A stretch of DNA of 64,000 bases from contig JABWDB010000011.1 in the NCBI GenBank assembly GCA_019614645.1, positions 6,001,501 to 6,065,500 of the forward strand. Direction: 5' to 3'. The notes under the pieces are model-generated. The model was not told the DNA's origin. It was given only the letters and a program-made list of their open reading frames with translations, and did not search any database. This DNA is from Stratiolaelaps scimitus. Its lineage: Eukaryota > Arthropoda > Arachnida > Mesostigmata > Laelapidae. Below, in pieces: positions 12,443-23,756 of the stretch; position 1 is the stretch's first letter; every line of letters starts with the position of its first letter. A program made the translations under genes and the position numbers.

Positions 12443-13548
12443 CAGTAGACCTATGCGGAGATGGCGAGGCGGATCTAAATAGGTGTGCCTCAGAGATGTG
12501 TACGTCATGTTCACACCATCGGCTAATATCGATTGATCGATATTTGATTTGCGATGACGCGCTCCCTTCTCGTTGCGGCCTCCCATCCCCGACTCGGATT
12601 TCGATGTCGCCGTCCCGATCCTCTCTGATCTCCATGTCTGCTCGCGTTCTGCTGTAGGGAGCAGGCGAGGTCAGGCCGAGAAGAGGGAGATGCGGCTTCA
12701 CTACGCCCGCCGAGGATCGGTACGTGCGGCCTATGCAGGCCTCTGATGCGATCACGTGTTTGCATCGCGAATCGCTCGCGCGATTCATTCTCCCAGTCCC
12801 TATTACTCGCCGAAGCCTATTGCACCGTTGGCAGTTTTGGCGGGCGGCAATTTTCAAATTTTCATCCCACCACCCGCCCCCTCCAATCGTTGTCCTACTT
12901 CCTGCTACTACAACAAGCGTTCTTGCACCGTGTCCTCGGTACAGGCGTGCAGCAGAGGTGAGCTTGCTCTTGCCTTGTTGTCTATCTGTCGGTATAGTAT
13001 TTGGTCATACGATTCCTGTCGGTGGTTGAGTCGATAGTGTGCCTTTGAGGAAAAGCCTAGGGAGCTACCTAATGGCTATGCGGGAAACCATAGCGCCGAG
13101 ATGTCGAGGTGTAGTACAGTGTCTACAAGGGGTGGTGTAGTTCCTCTGTAGAGGAGAGGATGCATGATAACTCCACTATTGCTAATTGTCCTCAGGGTTT
13201 TGGCTACTTTCATGGGAAAACATACACAGACACACACCAATGTTGTGTGGTTCCGTATCGCGTTTCTCTAGTTAGCCCTGATTATTTTGTGGGCGTTTTC
13301 TGCTTTCTCCATGACTCTGTGCATAGAGAGCTTCATAGACCTTGTACGCATATGCGAATGTGAGATGACTTGGGACAAGAGGAACGTCCATTGTTAATGC
13401 ATTATAATATGGAGTTATAGCATCAAAAGGGTAACACAGAAAGAAACTAAGTTGAAAAAAAACAGATGCAATCACATGTACTGATTATTCATTACTAATG
13501 TTATTAATTGCTAACGTCAAGATGCATGACCCTTATCGATGGCATGCC

Positions 13549-13635
13549 TATTCGAAATGTACAAGACGCATTTATGAAAATATCGACAAATTTCGAGAAA
13601 AAACTATTCGAAACATACAAACGTATTTATGAAAT
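13549..13635 (+). repeat. Local 55-bp duplication in an AT-rich stretch
   Basis: TATTCGAAATGTACAAGACG at 13549 recurs, diverged, at 13604, and both copies run on into ATTTATGAAA. A second direct repeat, AGAGTAACTCTAATCT, occurs twice just downstream (about 13664 and 13686). The interval 13500-14050 is AT-rich and holds no gene I can support. Confidence 0.7.
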
Positions 13636-13850
13636 GAGATAAATGAATGCAATACGGTGAGAGTAACTCTAATCTTAATATTATAAGAGTAACTCTAATC
13701 TAAATAACTAACGTAACGCAATCAAAACTTGCATCAAATAATGATTCACGCGAAAGCTTGTAAGTGAGAAATTTGCATAATATTAAACGCGAACGATTGC
13801 GCAAATTAAGTAATTTTTATGTTTATTTTATCAGTGAAATCAAATAAAAG

Positions 13851-13851
<1 letters not shown>

Positions 13852-13886
<35 letters not shown>
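13852..13886. repeat. TA microsatellite
   Basis: An uninterrupted TA run within the BCKDHA intron. It produces the Tyr/Ile-repeat open frames on both strands, which are not genes. Confidence 0.95.
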
Positions 13887-13890
<4 letters not shown>

Positions 13891-14792
13891 ATAAAATTCT
13901 TTAAAATCATAACGATTTATCAACAACATACAATGTATCATAACAACATCATACAATGTATTTTCAATATGCTGGAGACGGCTGATAGCAGACCGAGGTG
14001 ACACTGACTGAGCCATATAACCGATATCTTGACTGATGCTTGTTCTGGATGCTTGTTCTCATCATCAATGCGTCGGTGTGTCATTAACACAAGTCAAAGC
14101 CTATATCCGCTTTGCGTTTATGCCTTCAGACGGCCGGCGGGGGGAGGCGGATAGGTTACAGGGTTGAGGTGCAACGGTCGAGTGGGTGGGTGATATGATG
14201 ACCAGCTAGACCTCTCGATCGATGGAGGCAAATTGGATAACGTGAGGAACAAGGAAGGGGACTCGCTATGCATTTTGAACTCCTCGGCGAGTTCCAGTTG
14301 ATGGGAACACTTCGAAGGCGCTCAATCCTTCATTCAAATTGATGCTTATTCATTGATTGATTGACTGCGATTTTTACACTGCTTACGTTCTTAATGGATA
14401 ATATATATATATAAAGAACTTATGGAATTGTAAGGAATGACACGGCTAGAAGTTGAGTTTACGTTGCGCGTTGTGTTACGGTGAGCTCCTGTGGTAACAC
14501 ATCGAATCGACTCGAACTAGATCGGCTCCGAATTAGTAGGAGCACTCGTTCGTGATTTCAAATATGCCACTCTCATACTCATTCAAGCGTTTCAGCATTG
14601 AAACGATTATGGGTTTCTCGAAGCTCGAGTTACTTGTTACTGACCTAGGTATTATCATTCATTTTGAATTTCTCCTGCGGGCAGTAATTCCATTGATATT
14701 TGTAACACGTGTTGTATGTTTCATCAACTGCCTGTCACTGCATATATATATATATATATATATATAGTCGGTGTATAGGCAATTGAGGTGGA

Positions 14793-14930
14793 TTTTCCGG
14801 GCTGAGTCTCATCCTTAAGCGTTCAATGTCCCCGGTACGACTGCTTTCGGCATAAGGCTCCATAAGACGGACAACCCCGTCTATGCACCTATGTGTCTCC
14901 TCCGGTTGCAAGGCGCACACGAACGGACCA
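14793..14930 (-). mobile_element. SINE family A, copy 2, B box deleted
   Basis: On the minus strand the order is CGTGTGCGCCTTGCAACCGG, a GTGCAT segment, GGGGTTGTCCGTCTTATG, a GCCTTATGCCGAAAGCAG segment, then a tail ending ACTCAGCCCGG. Relative to copies 1 and 3 it lacks about 45 bp covering the B box and the CATTTGCATTTAAAA motif, so it could not drive polymerase III transcription. The TA run at 14741-14766 adjoins the tail end. Confidence 0.8.
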
Positions 14931-15275
14931 ATGTATAAAGGCTATTGCTATCTCGTTGTTCCAGTTCGCCTTATCTCGAATGAACCACGAGGGCCAGCAA
15001 CGTCATGAGACGGTATAGAAATTCACTACAATGTCACATAAGCAGCGTCTTGGACGAATTGATCACCGCAGCCGCTTGCCAACACAACAATCCCAACTAA
15101 ACAACACAGCTCGACTATATGCGATGCCATTATAACACCTATGCACAATCAAGGCCCAGCTTCGAATTTCGCGTGCTCGATGTGCTCGCTCTGTGTCCGT
15201 TATCTACAAAAAGCGAACTTCAGATTCATTCAAGTGGCTAATTCTGTTACGTCTCTGTCGCGTCCCTCAGCCAAA

Positions 15276-15283
15276 TATATAAA
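15276..15283 (+). promoter_or_regulatory. Possible TATA box (TATATAAA)
   Basis: TATATAAAAAG stands alone in non-repetitive, fairly G+C-rich DNA. A TCAGA initiator-like site lies about 30 bp downstream (near 15309), the spacing expected of an arthropod RNA polymerase II core promoter. It precedes the short ORF at 15440. Chance occurrence is quite possible given the TA content of the region. Confidence 0.3.
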
Positions 15284-15439
15284 AAGCGACCCAAGCGAAC
15301 GCTGAACGCTCAGAAGCTCGCGTCGGCCGTCGAGGTACCGTGAATCGAATTTGTGGTCCGATTCGACAACGTTCAGCAATCGGGCTCCTCGCTCTTCTTG
15401 TCCGACTGCCGTCGGTACTCCCGCCGTAACCGCCGGCGT

Positions 15440-15583
15440 ATGTCTTCCGTCAGCTCTCTGGCGAAATCGGCCCTCTTCTGCCGGCTCGCGGGCAGGCAGG
15501 TACGCGCCGAAGTCAGCCGCGACGTCAGCGAGATTCGATTTTATGCACCGCCAAACACTCTGCCAGGCTTGAAGCAGCAATAG
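15440..15583 (+). CDS. Possible small ORF, presequence-like, unrecognised
   Basis: From ATG at 15440 this gives 47 residues beginning MSSVSSLAKSALFCRLAGRQ and ending APPNTLPGLKQQ before TAG. The Arg/Ser/Ala-rich, acid-poor start looks like a mitochondrial targeting peptide. It lies 160 bp after a TATA-like box, inside the BCKDHA intron on the same strand. I recognise no family. It could be a tiny nested gene, the first exon of one, a retroposed fragment, or chance. The overlapping minus-strand frame (15230-15580) has no better claim. Confidence 0.25.
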   Translation: MSSVSSLAKSALFCRLAGRQVRAEVSRDVSEIRFYAPPNTLPGLKQQ

Positions 15584-16842
15584 GCGGCACCGATCTATCC
15601 ACAGTCGAAGCTAAGTGTGGCCGAACTGAATAGAGACACAGATCTCAGCCGGCCGACCGACGATTTTCAGCCTGATCGATTACCGGCGGCCTAGTTGGTG
15701 ATCCAGTACGTGAATGTTGATTTTTTGTTTTCGTCCAGCCTTAGTCCAGCGCGCGGCCATGGCTTTGTTCTTGGCTGAGAAGAGCAGCAGTGGACATTTT
15801 TTTGTTAGCGTTTTCAAGTGACGCGCCGGCCACTCTGGTGAACAGAGGCGAGCTACAGCCGCCGTGCGTTTTTAGGATTGCCGCCATGACGTCGATGTTC
15901 CATCAGCTTTCTCCTCGCCCGAGTCATCGCTTCGGCGTCGCGGCGAGTGTCAAACAGAGTCAAACGTCTGGGGTACGCGTTTTGAAGGATTTTTTGCGTT
16001 GAAGGTAATTCACCTGGGAATCACTCCAAACCGATATATATATATATATATATATAGCATCACTTCCACTGCAGGTATTACCCGATCGAGAATCTAAAGA
16101 ACTTGTTCGAAATGAAATTGAAGATTATTTTCGTATAGGGGTGTGGATTCATGCGAACGTTTTGTGAATCCTGTCTTCCTCGTGATCATTCGAACTGTAA
16201 GAAGTTAAAGCCTCCCCTCTCTTTCTCTCGATCCAGCCTCGTTGTTCCGTCCGAGTTTTACTCAACGACAAGGATCTAACAAAAATCCACAACCATATAT
16301 ATATACGAGTTACTTCGTTGCCCCGTATTGTAATATGTCATGTTATTACAATTGTTCCAAAAGTAGGATCTTGCTCCGCCTAACGATGGATGATCTCGAG
16401 ACATGAATATAATTTTCGTTCGGGATACAACACCAGGGTTATTAGAGGCTCTAGGAAGCCTTTCGAGACCACCCCCCCTCCCCACCAATGGCGACGTCTG
16501 CAATTGACGACATGGTGTGCCTTTTACCTCTTAGCTGTGCAAATCTGCATGTGATAGTCGTGCCAGACGATGAGACTGCCAACATGAACATATCTAGCGC
16601 AATTAATTTCAACTGCCTGTTTACATGATTACTCGAAAAAGTCCTCGTGAAGAACAGGGATAACCAGCAATTCAGCCCTATGTTACACGTTGCATCGTCA
16701 CCCGCTTCGATGGGAACGTCCTGATTCTGCTCAGTTTTCCACGGCTCTAACTCTCAAGTGTTTTTTTTTGTTTCAAATCACGACTTGATCATTATACAAG
16801 CTACGGCATTGACGCGATTTCCGCTACCTACTATTTGCCTAT

Positions 16843-16897
16843 AAGAGAGAAAGAGATAGAGAGAGAGAGCAAGAGGGAGAGAGAGAGAGAGGGAGAA
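16843..16897. repeat. GA-rich microsatellite
   Basis: A purine tract of GA units with a few interruptions, in the BCKDHA intron. The following 16900-17220 contains G+C-rich unique sequence with no recognisable gene. Confidence 0.9.
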
Positions 16898-17636
16898 ATG
16901 CCTGTAAAATTGAATAGTTCAAAGCGCCGTGTGCCGTGACCTCTGACCATTAATCAACTCTCGCTCGCTCTCGAGCGAGCACTCGTTGTCGTGTGGTCGC
17001 CGAAAGAAGCCACCGCGCACGCTAGATCCTTCCTCTAGAGCTCACCACCGAGTGGAGGAACACCAGCCGCCACCGCCGCCGACGCCCGCGAGCCCCTCCG
17101 GCTCCGAGGACATGTCCAATGCTTCTTGTCGTATTGTATTAGAAAATTGAGCGAGTTTTAAACGGAAGCCCACGCACCGCCTCCTACAGACCAGTCCCGC
17201 TATCGAGCAGAGAGCCCTGAGCCATTGCTACTGGATTACAACAGTCAACGGACGAATGAATAGAGTGAGGAAGTGCTCCGGGGGGTTGGGGCTTGCGATA
17301 TGAACATATCTGGTGAACCGCTCGTCGGAGCATCGATCAGAGGAGATAGAGATATAGAGAGATAGCGAGAGAGAGAGAGAGGGGGCGGGGTAGAGGGGGG
17401 TCAGTACGAACAATAGATAACAACTCTGGGGATTCGTGTACAACTGTGTGTTAATGGTAGGCGTTAAGCCCGTGATGCACGGACGATCTTGCGGTCAGCC
17501 TGTGGCCATTCTATATATATATAAATGTAATAAATACATATATGAAAGGCAACTGAGGAATTGATTTGCCGAGAAGCGAACGACATTCGTGGCTGCGTTC
17601 CTATTATATCCGGTGTTGGTCTGCGCCGTTGAGAGT

Positions 17637-17698
17637 TGCGGGGGTGGCGGGGGTGGCGGGGTTGACCTCGAGGGCCGAGGGGGCGTGGGGGGAGGCGG
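17637..17698 (+). other. G-rich tract, potential G-quadruplex
   Basis: Contains two tandem GGGGGTGGC units followed by GGGG, then GAGGG and GGGGG runs with short spacers. Well over four runs of three or more G lie within 60 bases, which satisfies simple quadruplex rules. It is intronic, on the same strand as BCKDHA, so it would be in the pre-mRNA. Confidence 0.6.
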
Positions 17699-17790
17699 TT
17701 GTAAATGTAGGCTGCTTTTGTTTCATTTGCACGTCGTCCAGAATTGCGTAGATTACCCATTTTTGATTGTTGTTGTTGTAGTAGCAGCAG

Positions 17791-17986
17791 CCCGCTAGCG
17801 TGGTGCATCCGTGTGGCTATTGAAAGAAACGCGCATTTGCATGGCGGGTCCGACCCAACCGTTGGACATTTTCATTTAAAAAGGGCTTGTCCGCCTTATG
17901 AATCGGCAATGCCGAAAGCAGTTGGTGTACCGTGGACGACTGAGTTATTATATACATGTTCAAGGCTGAGCGTCAGTCCGAAAAGT
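17791..17986 (+). mobile_element. SINE family A, copy 3
   Basis: Starts CCCGCTAGCGTGGTGCATCC with an A-box-like TAGCGTGGTG. The B box is decayed to GGGTCCGACCC. The body has CATTTTCATTTAAAAAGGG, TTGTCCGCCTTATGAA and GCCGAAAGCAGTTG, and the tail ends GAGCGTCAGTCCG. It is more diverged than copies 1 and 4. A GTTGTT-type microsatellite lies just upstream and another just downstream. Confidence 0.82.
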
Positions 17987-19805
17987 TTATCCAGTATCAC
18001 TGTTGTTGCTGTTGCTGTTATTGTTGTAGCTGATGCGGACAGCGGCGGCGTTCCGCAGTCTTCTTTTTTGTTACAGAGAAATCTATGGCAAACTGATTTT
18101 ATTATGACCTCACATTCGTACAGATTTCTGTCGCTATAAGCGCTTTTCTAGACAAATGTAGGTTATATATGTACTCTTTTTTTTTGTCTAAAAAAATATC
18201 CGATTGCCGGTCTCTAAAACCGCATTCAGCCGGCAGCGGGTAAAAAGAAGCAATAACCAAAATTCGGGAACCAGTGTATCGCGAAGCGCTCATGTCAAAA
18301 TTTTGTAACAAAAATTCATTCTCTACGACCCTACCGAACAATCCCGGCCTGACGTAGGCCAGCTATTGATCTTGAGGGGCATCGGCAAAAAGGAAGCCAG
18401 GCCAAGAGGCCGAGAATTTGTCGGTCAGCGCTATTATCTCAATGTTACAAATTCTGTCCACGCTGCGAAACTCGACCTGTGGACAGCAATAATTTCCTGC
18501 TGTTATAGCATACATAATGCCCAAGTAGCTTGACAAGTTCCAGCGAGAAGCATATTTCCCAAAGATCAAGTGAACTTTTCGGATTAATCCACAGCCGACA
18601 TTTATCAGTGTTCAAGGTCCCAAAGCTGAATGAGCTGATAAGACCTCTATCGTGTACGATTTTCCTCCTCAACGACAATACGATATGTAGAATCGTTTCT
18701 GTAGTTTTAATAACTACAATAAACTGGACGAACCTCGAGGCGAATTAGCCTCGTCTCTATGCTGTCTTTCTTGCCACTCTGTTGTGCCACCGACACGTTG
18801 TCGATATCGCAACCGCCAGTGTTCCCACTAGAAAGCAGTGTCGCCCAGGTGTGGCAGGTGGCGCGCGCTTCCTCCCGGACCACCGACAGCGCGGGGTCTT
18901 CTGCGATCCGGGGGTCCGTGTGGATGAGTGGGTGCGTCCGTCCGTCCGTATGGTGTCTCCTGCCCTGTCCGCACCTCCGGTCATCCATCGCGGTCTCGTT
19001 GCGTAGCTGCCTCCCGGCAGACTTCTTTTTTCTTCGTGGCCCCGAACCCCAAAATCCTGCTTCGTCTCCTTCCCCTAAAAAAAAAAGATTCCCAATGGCA
19101 CCTCGGACGACCAGAAGAGCTACTGCCAACTAGCTCTCCCTACCTCCCGGTCGTTCGTCCAGGGTAAGACGAAGGAGCAAGCAATGAACGCTGTGGGTTG
19201 GCGGTCCCACAAACTCAGAGTTCGACAGCTACCGAAACTCGTGGTTCACCCGCGACGAGCTGCCGAACGAAGACGCTGTAGTCCACTTCGGGACGGGGGC
19301 AGCGAGCCCGTGCTGGCCAGCCGCTTGGCCGGCTATCTAGCGGCGAGTCAGGAGAGGATCTATCAGTGAAATGGATCACCGCCACCCAATCTCAAGCCAG
19401 GCGTTCAGAGTCTGCATAGGGCAGGCAGAGAGCCAACGCAGATATCGTGAGCATTTGCAGCAGTAGTAGTATAGCGGCAAGAGCCAGCATAGCATATGCC
19501 CCTTGGGGTCTCTCTCTCTCTGTCTCATAAGAGCCTCCTATCGACCAGGGACGCCCTAGTGATCCCGTCATTGAAACTCGACATGGATTGTCTCCATTCC
19601 CCCAGTACCACGAGCTGGTCAACTAGCGGCGACAGGTGAACGCAAGGAACTCGATCGCCCGCACATCTCCCACGCTGTCTCGACATGTCGAATCGAACTG
19701 ATGAAACAACAACGACCAACATCGGTCGGCATCTACCAAGCGGGAAGTGGCTTACGTCAGCTGCATCCTCCGTTGACTTTCTTCCGGAGCATCTTGTGTT
19801 TTTGC

Positions 19806-19808
<3 letters not shown>

Positions 19809-19857
<49 letters not shown>
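19809..19857. repeat. TA microsatellite
   Basis: An uninterrupted TA run of about 49 bp, flanked by unique sequence with no gene. Confidence 0.95.
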
Positions 19858-19862
<5 letters not shown>

Positions 19863-20832
19863 CGATACCACGACTCGACGAGGGCCCCAGATAATTGTGG
19901 CTCCATCACATGATCACTATGTACGGCGGTACGCGCCACGACGCTGTGGTGCCCTCCCTAAAATTGCATATGTCCTCCTAGCCGCCGACCGTGCTCGTCC
20001 TTCTCGCGCAAACCGATATTTTCCACCCTGCCATTCGACCACTGCCACTTCCTCGCCGTACCACACCTTCTGGATGCTCTTGCCCTCTACCGTCCATATC
20101 TCTTTCTATCTGCTTTCCCTATATCTGCCAGATTTGATCCTTCTTGTCTAGCCTTATTTTATCCTTGTTTATCATCTTCGTTGCCGCGATCGCCCGCGAC
20201 TATCTATCGTGTGCATCATGGCGTTTTCCCGACTGCATCGACTGCAGGCGAGGCCAACGCAGACTCCAACGCTGCCTTATCCTTGAGGCACAACGAGGAC
20301 GGGGTGGGCCGCCGCCGCCGCCGCCGCCGCTGTCTCGCTCTGTTCGTAGCTGTTCCGCGCGTGCACTGTGGCGCACGAGAAGACCAGGCACGAGGAAGAG
20401 GCCAAGAGGGGTAGAGAACGAGAAAGAGAGAGAGGCAGCAGGCCTTCGCAGGCCGAGCAGTGGCCTGAGGGAGCGGGCGGGACGGAAGCTGCCGACTATG
20501 CGACCGATAAGTAGGGAGCAATCTGTCAGCTAGCGGCGGCTAGGACGGCGGCCGCGGTGGCGCGCCGAGGGGGAGGCGGGAGCAAGGGAGAGCCTGGCGG
20601 CTGGGGATGCGCAAATTTGAATGTGATGATATCCTCCAGAGGAGCAGCGGACGCGCTCCATGGGGGAGCCTGCTCGCGAACCTCATTCGCCCGCGCTCAG
20701 AAGTGGGAGACACCCGCGCGCTGGGTTCGTCGAAGGCGAACGCTGGCCGGTTGGCTAGTCGCTAGCGGAAAGCCGCGCGGGTCAGAGCCGAGATGCCAGA
20801 CAGAAAGAAAGTGATGCGTAAGATACAAGGAA

Positions 20833-20836
<4 letters not shown>

Positions 20837-20867
<31 letters not shown>
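20837..20867. repeat. AG microsatellite
   Basis: Pure AG run. On the minus strand it gives the Leu/Ser repeat of a long open frame (20697-21299) that is otherwise unsupported. Confidence 0.9.
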
Positions 20868-20869
<2 letters not shown>

Positions 20870-21874
20870 AGGCGAGAGAGATGAAGAGCCCCGGGGAGGT
20901 AAGGTGCCACAGCGGATTCGGCTTGTTGTGATCCGTTGCTGGGTCCGTTAGGTGTCGCTCTCGTCGGATGGTCGTCCTTTTCAAATCTTGCTCCGTTGCT
21001 TCTTTCAAGATTTCACCCGGGGGCTGCCCACGCGCCACTTGTGACAAGGGAGGGAGATGCTTAAAGAGGAACAAATGGGCGAATGGGTGTAGTGGAACCG
21101 GTGTGATGTAGCCTGGCCGAGGTGACCCGCAGCTGAGTAATTTGGCATTTGTGGAACCTCCCGAGGCGGGTAGTTCAGTTAGAGTCAGATAATAAAAATT
21201 GTATGTATCTCGTGGCGATTTAACGGTGCGTTGATCGAGACAGGTGTGTGTGTGTGTATTTATGCGAAGGACACGGGAAAGGCTGTAATGCATTTCCACA
21301 ACGCTGTATTAGGCGCGAGCCGGGGGGCTGATCATCTGTCAATATATACGCAAAATAAAGGAGAGCCCTCAAAATACATGAGCAGTAGAGAACTATATTA
21401 CTAAGTGGTGATCCTTTGTGCGATATTCAACAACTTGGGGCCACGTGTACCCTATTAATTCTATGATTCCGAGCACCCCCCCCCTCCTTTCTCTGTGTCA
21501 AAGGCGCTGTGAGCACGGTTTCTACATTTTTGTATTGCATGAAATTGTCTAATTGTTTTCACCGTTACAACCGTCTACAATTGCTAGAAGGGACTAATAC
21601 AATACCCGACATGTACGGTCGCAATGAAACGGGCTGTGACCATGTAGTATTTAAACCCTTGAGTCATGGGTGAATTATGTCATACGATATGAAAATTACA
21701 CTTACATGGCTCCTACGCGAAAGGGCCTGAGTTTTGCGAGTTCTACCTATTATACTAGGACATACTGACGATCCCGAGTGTGAGATCAAGCGAAATTCGT
21801 GAGGCTCTGAACCCGCTCTGAGCCTTTTTTGATACGTGTTCCCCTTGGCGTCAAGTCGATAGGGGCCACTGGGT

Positions 21875-21975
21875 GCCGCCGAGGAGCAAAGGTAGAGGTA
21901 AAGCTCTATTGATTTATTTAAGGAACTACATAAAATGTTTAAGTTCTCTTATGTGTCAACAAACGACTCGTATAC
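21875..21975 (+). repeat. Diverged copy of the 4.15-kb repeat family
   Basis: AGGTAAAGCTCTATTGATTT, then TAAGGAAC and AAGTTCTCTTATG in the same order as at 27963-28090 and as the terminal parts of 4151-4427. The similarity is patchy and was judged by eye. Confidence 0.4.
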
Positions 21976-23550
21976 ATCCAGAGATCTGGAGAATGACATT
22001 TGGCCATTCGTATATTGCACGTATAAATGCCGGCTTCTTACGCGAGTTATTTTCTCTGACATTACAGACGTGAGAGCTCAAGGCCATATTGTAATATTTA
22101 CTTGTTATATAAATAGTAGTATTGCTTCCCCTCGCCCGCCTCTACAACCCGCTACTGGTGCTGATGTCCTCTGTAACTTTGACGTTGGTCAGTGCTTCTC
22201 ATTTTCTAGGCGGCCCGACCCAGCCAGCCGCTTGCTGATCCCTCGGCCACCAGGTCGAATATTATCTTCCCGACACCTTCTACAGAATTTAAATGCAGAA
22301 GCTACCACTAAAGCGCCAAAGGAGTCGCTGGGGCTGTTCGCAGCGGCCACTGGCGTCGCGCGACCTCTGTGACGACGGGTCAATCGCGCCCCATCCCATC
22401 CAAGCAGATGTAAGCAAGGGAGAAATAGGGAGAAGGGATGCTAGCCAGAGCGCCGCAGTGTTCCGAGGCTCTGGACGACCCGCGAGCCAGCCAGCGAGCT
22501 AGTGACGGACGTCTCCTTTAACGTCGGCTCTCTCATGTCGTCGGCTGGCGAATCGTTGCTGAGTCGTTGCAGCGAGCGAGCTGGCCAGCCAGAGAGCGAG
22601 GGGATCCACTCTCCAATTGGGAATCCCTGCTCTCTCCTCACTATCCGTCTATCTCGTACGGGAGAGAGTTCTGCTGTGGGCGGCGCGGCTGGGAGTTGGA
22701 ATGATTCAGGGGATGATTCAAGGCGGCTGTGCTCGAGGAGCGCCGCACCGAGCACGAGAGCATGGGGCACGGGCGGCTGGGGACGCGGGGTCGTCAGACC
22801 CCGGAAAAATTCGTGGGCCGAATCTTCCCAACGAATCTCCTCGAAAGGGGAAAACTGCCTGCGAGCAACAACACCCGCGACGACAACGGGCGCCACGGGA
22901 GCCAACCGAGGGAAATATCCAATATAAAATCAAATAGCACAGCTTTATTTACATTTTCATTGCGGAACGCGCTGGTCGCTATTCGAGGATGGCAGCGGTG
23001 GCGGTGGCGCCGGCGACTTCGGTGGCCGCAGAAAGGCCATAGCGGCTGCCGGAGCCCTCCTTCGAATCAGCCCTCAGCGTCTGGGTGCGTTTCTGCTGCA
23101 CGGTGGCGCGTCTTACTCGTACTCTGTCTGGTGCCAACAAGCGTGGCTCGGGCCGCTAGAGCAAATCGCACTCGTCACCCGAGGAATCGCTTGGTAACGA
23201 TTCGGGTCGGAGTAAAGCAGAGGCAGAAAAATCGATACGAATTTCGTTCATGTAAATCGCCCCCCCCCGAAGACCGACTCTGATGGTCAGATGGTGGCCA
23301 GATGACTGGTACCGGTACGACGTCCGCTCTTGCGGTAATGAGGAGACGTTTGCGCATGTTATTATCTGGAACGAACCTCTGGTCCTGGTCCATGGAGCCT
23401 GGCCCGAGTTCACAGTTTAGACTGTGCATTGGCCACAGCGGCAAATGAGTACCACTACTACAGTAGATATAGAGCGCTGATTCAGTGAACAACAAGATTA
23501 ACAGACAGAAACAACTTAAGGCCATTAAGCCCTACTCAATTAGTGCAAAT

Positions 23551-23756
23551 TCGGGCCCGGCGACGTGGTGCATTCGTGAGCACTTTCCGATTGGAGGTGA
23601 CACGTAGGTGCACGGGTTCGATCCTCACCATTGCACACCTGCATTTAAAAAGGGGGTTGTCCGTCTTATGAAGCCTTATGCCGAATGCAGCTGTACCGTG
23701 GATGTTAAACAGTAATCGCACTCAATAAATGTGAGGCTGTGAGTCAGCCCGGATAA
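23551..23756 (+). mobile_element. SINE family A, copy 4
   Basis: The best-preserved copy with copy 1. It starts TCGGGCCCGGCGACGTGGTG and has a GGTTCGATCCTC B box, CATTTAAAAAGGGGG, TTGTCCGTCTTATGAAGCC and a tail ending GAGTCAGCCCGG. It carries about 20 extra bases before the tail (TAATCGCACTCAATAAATG) that copies 1 and 5 lack, so there may be subfamilies. Confidence 0.87.
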
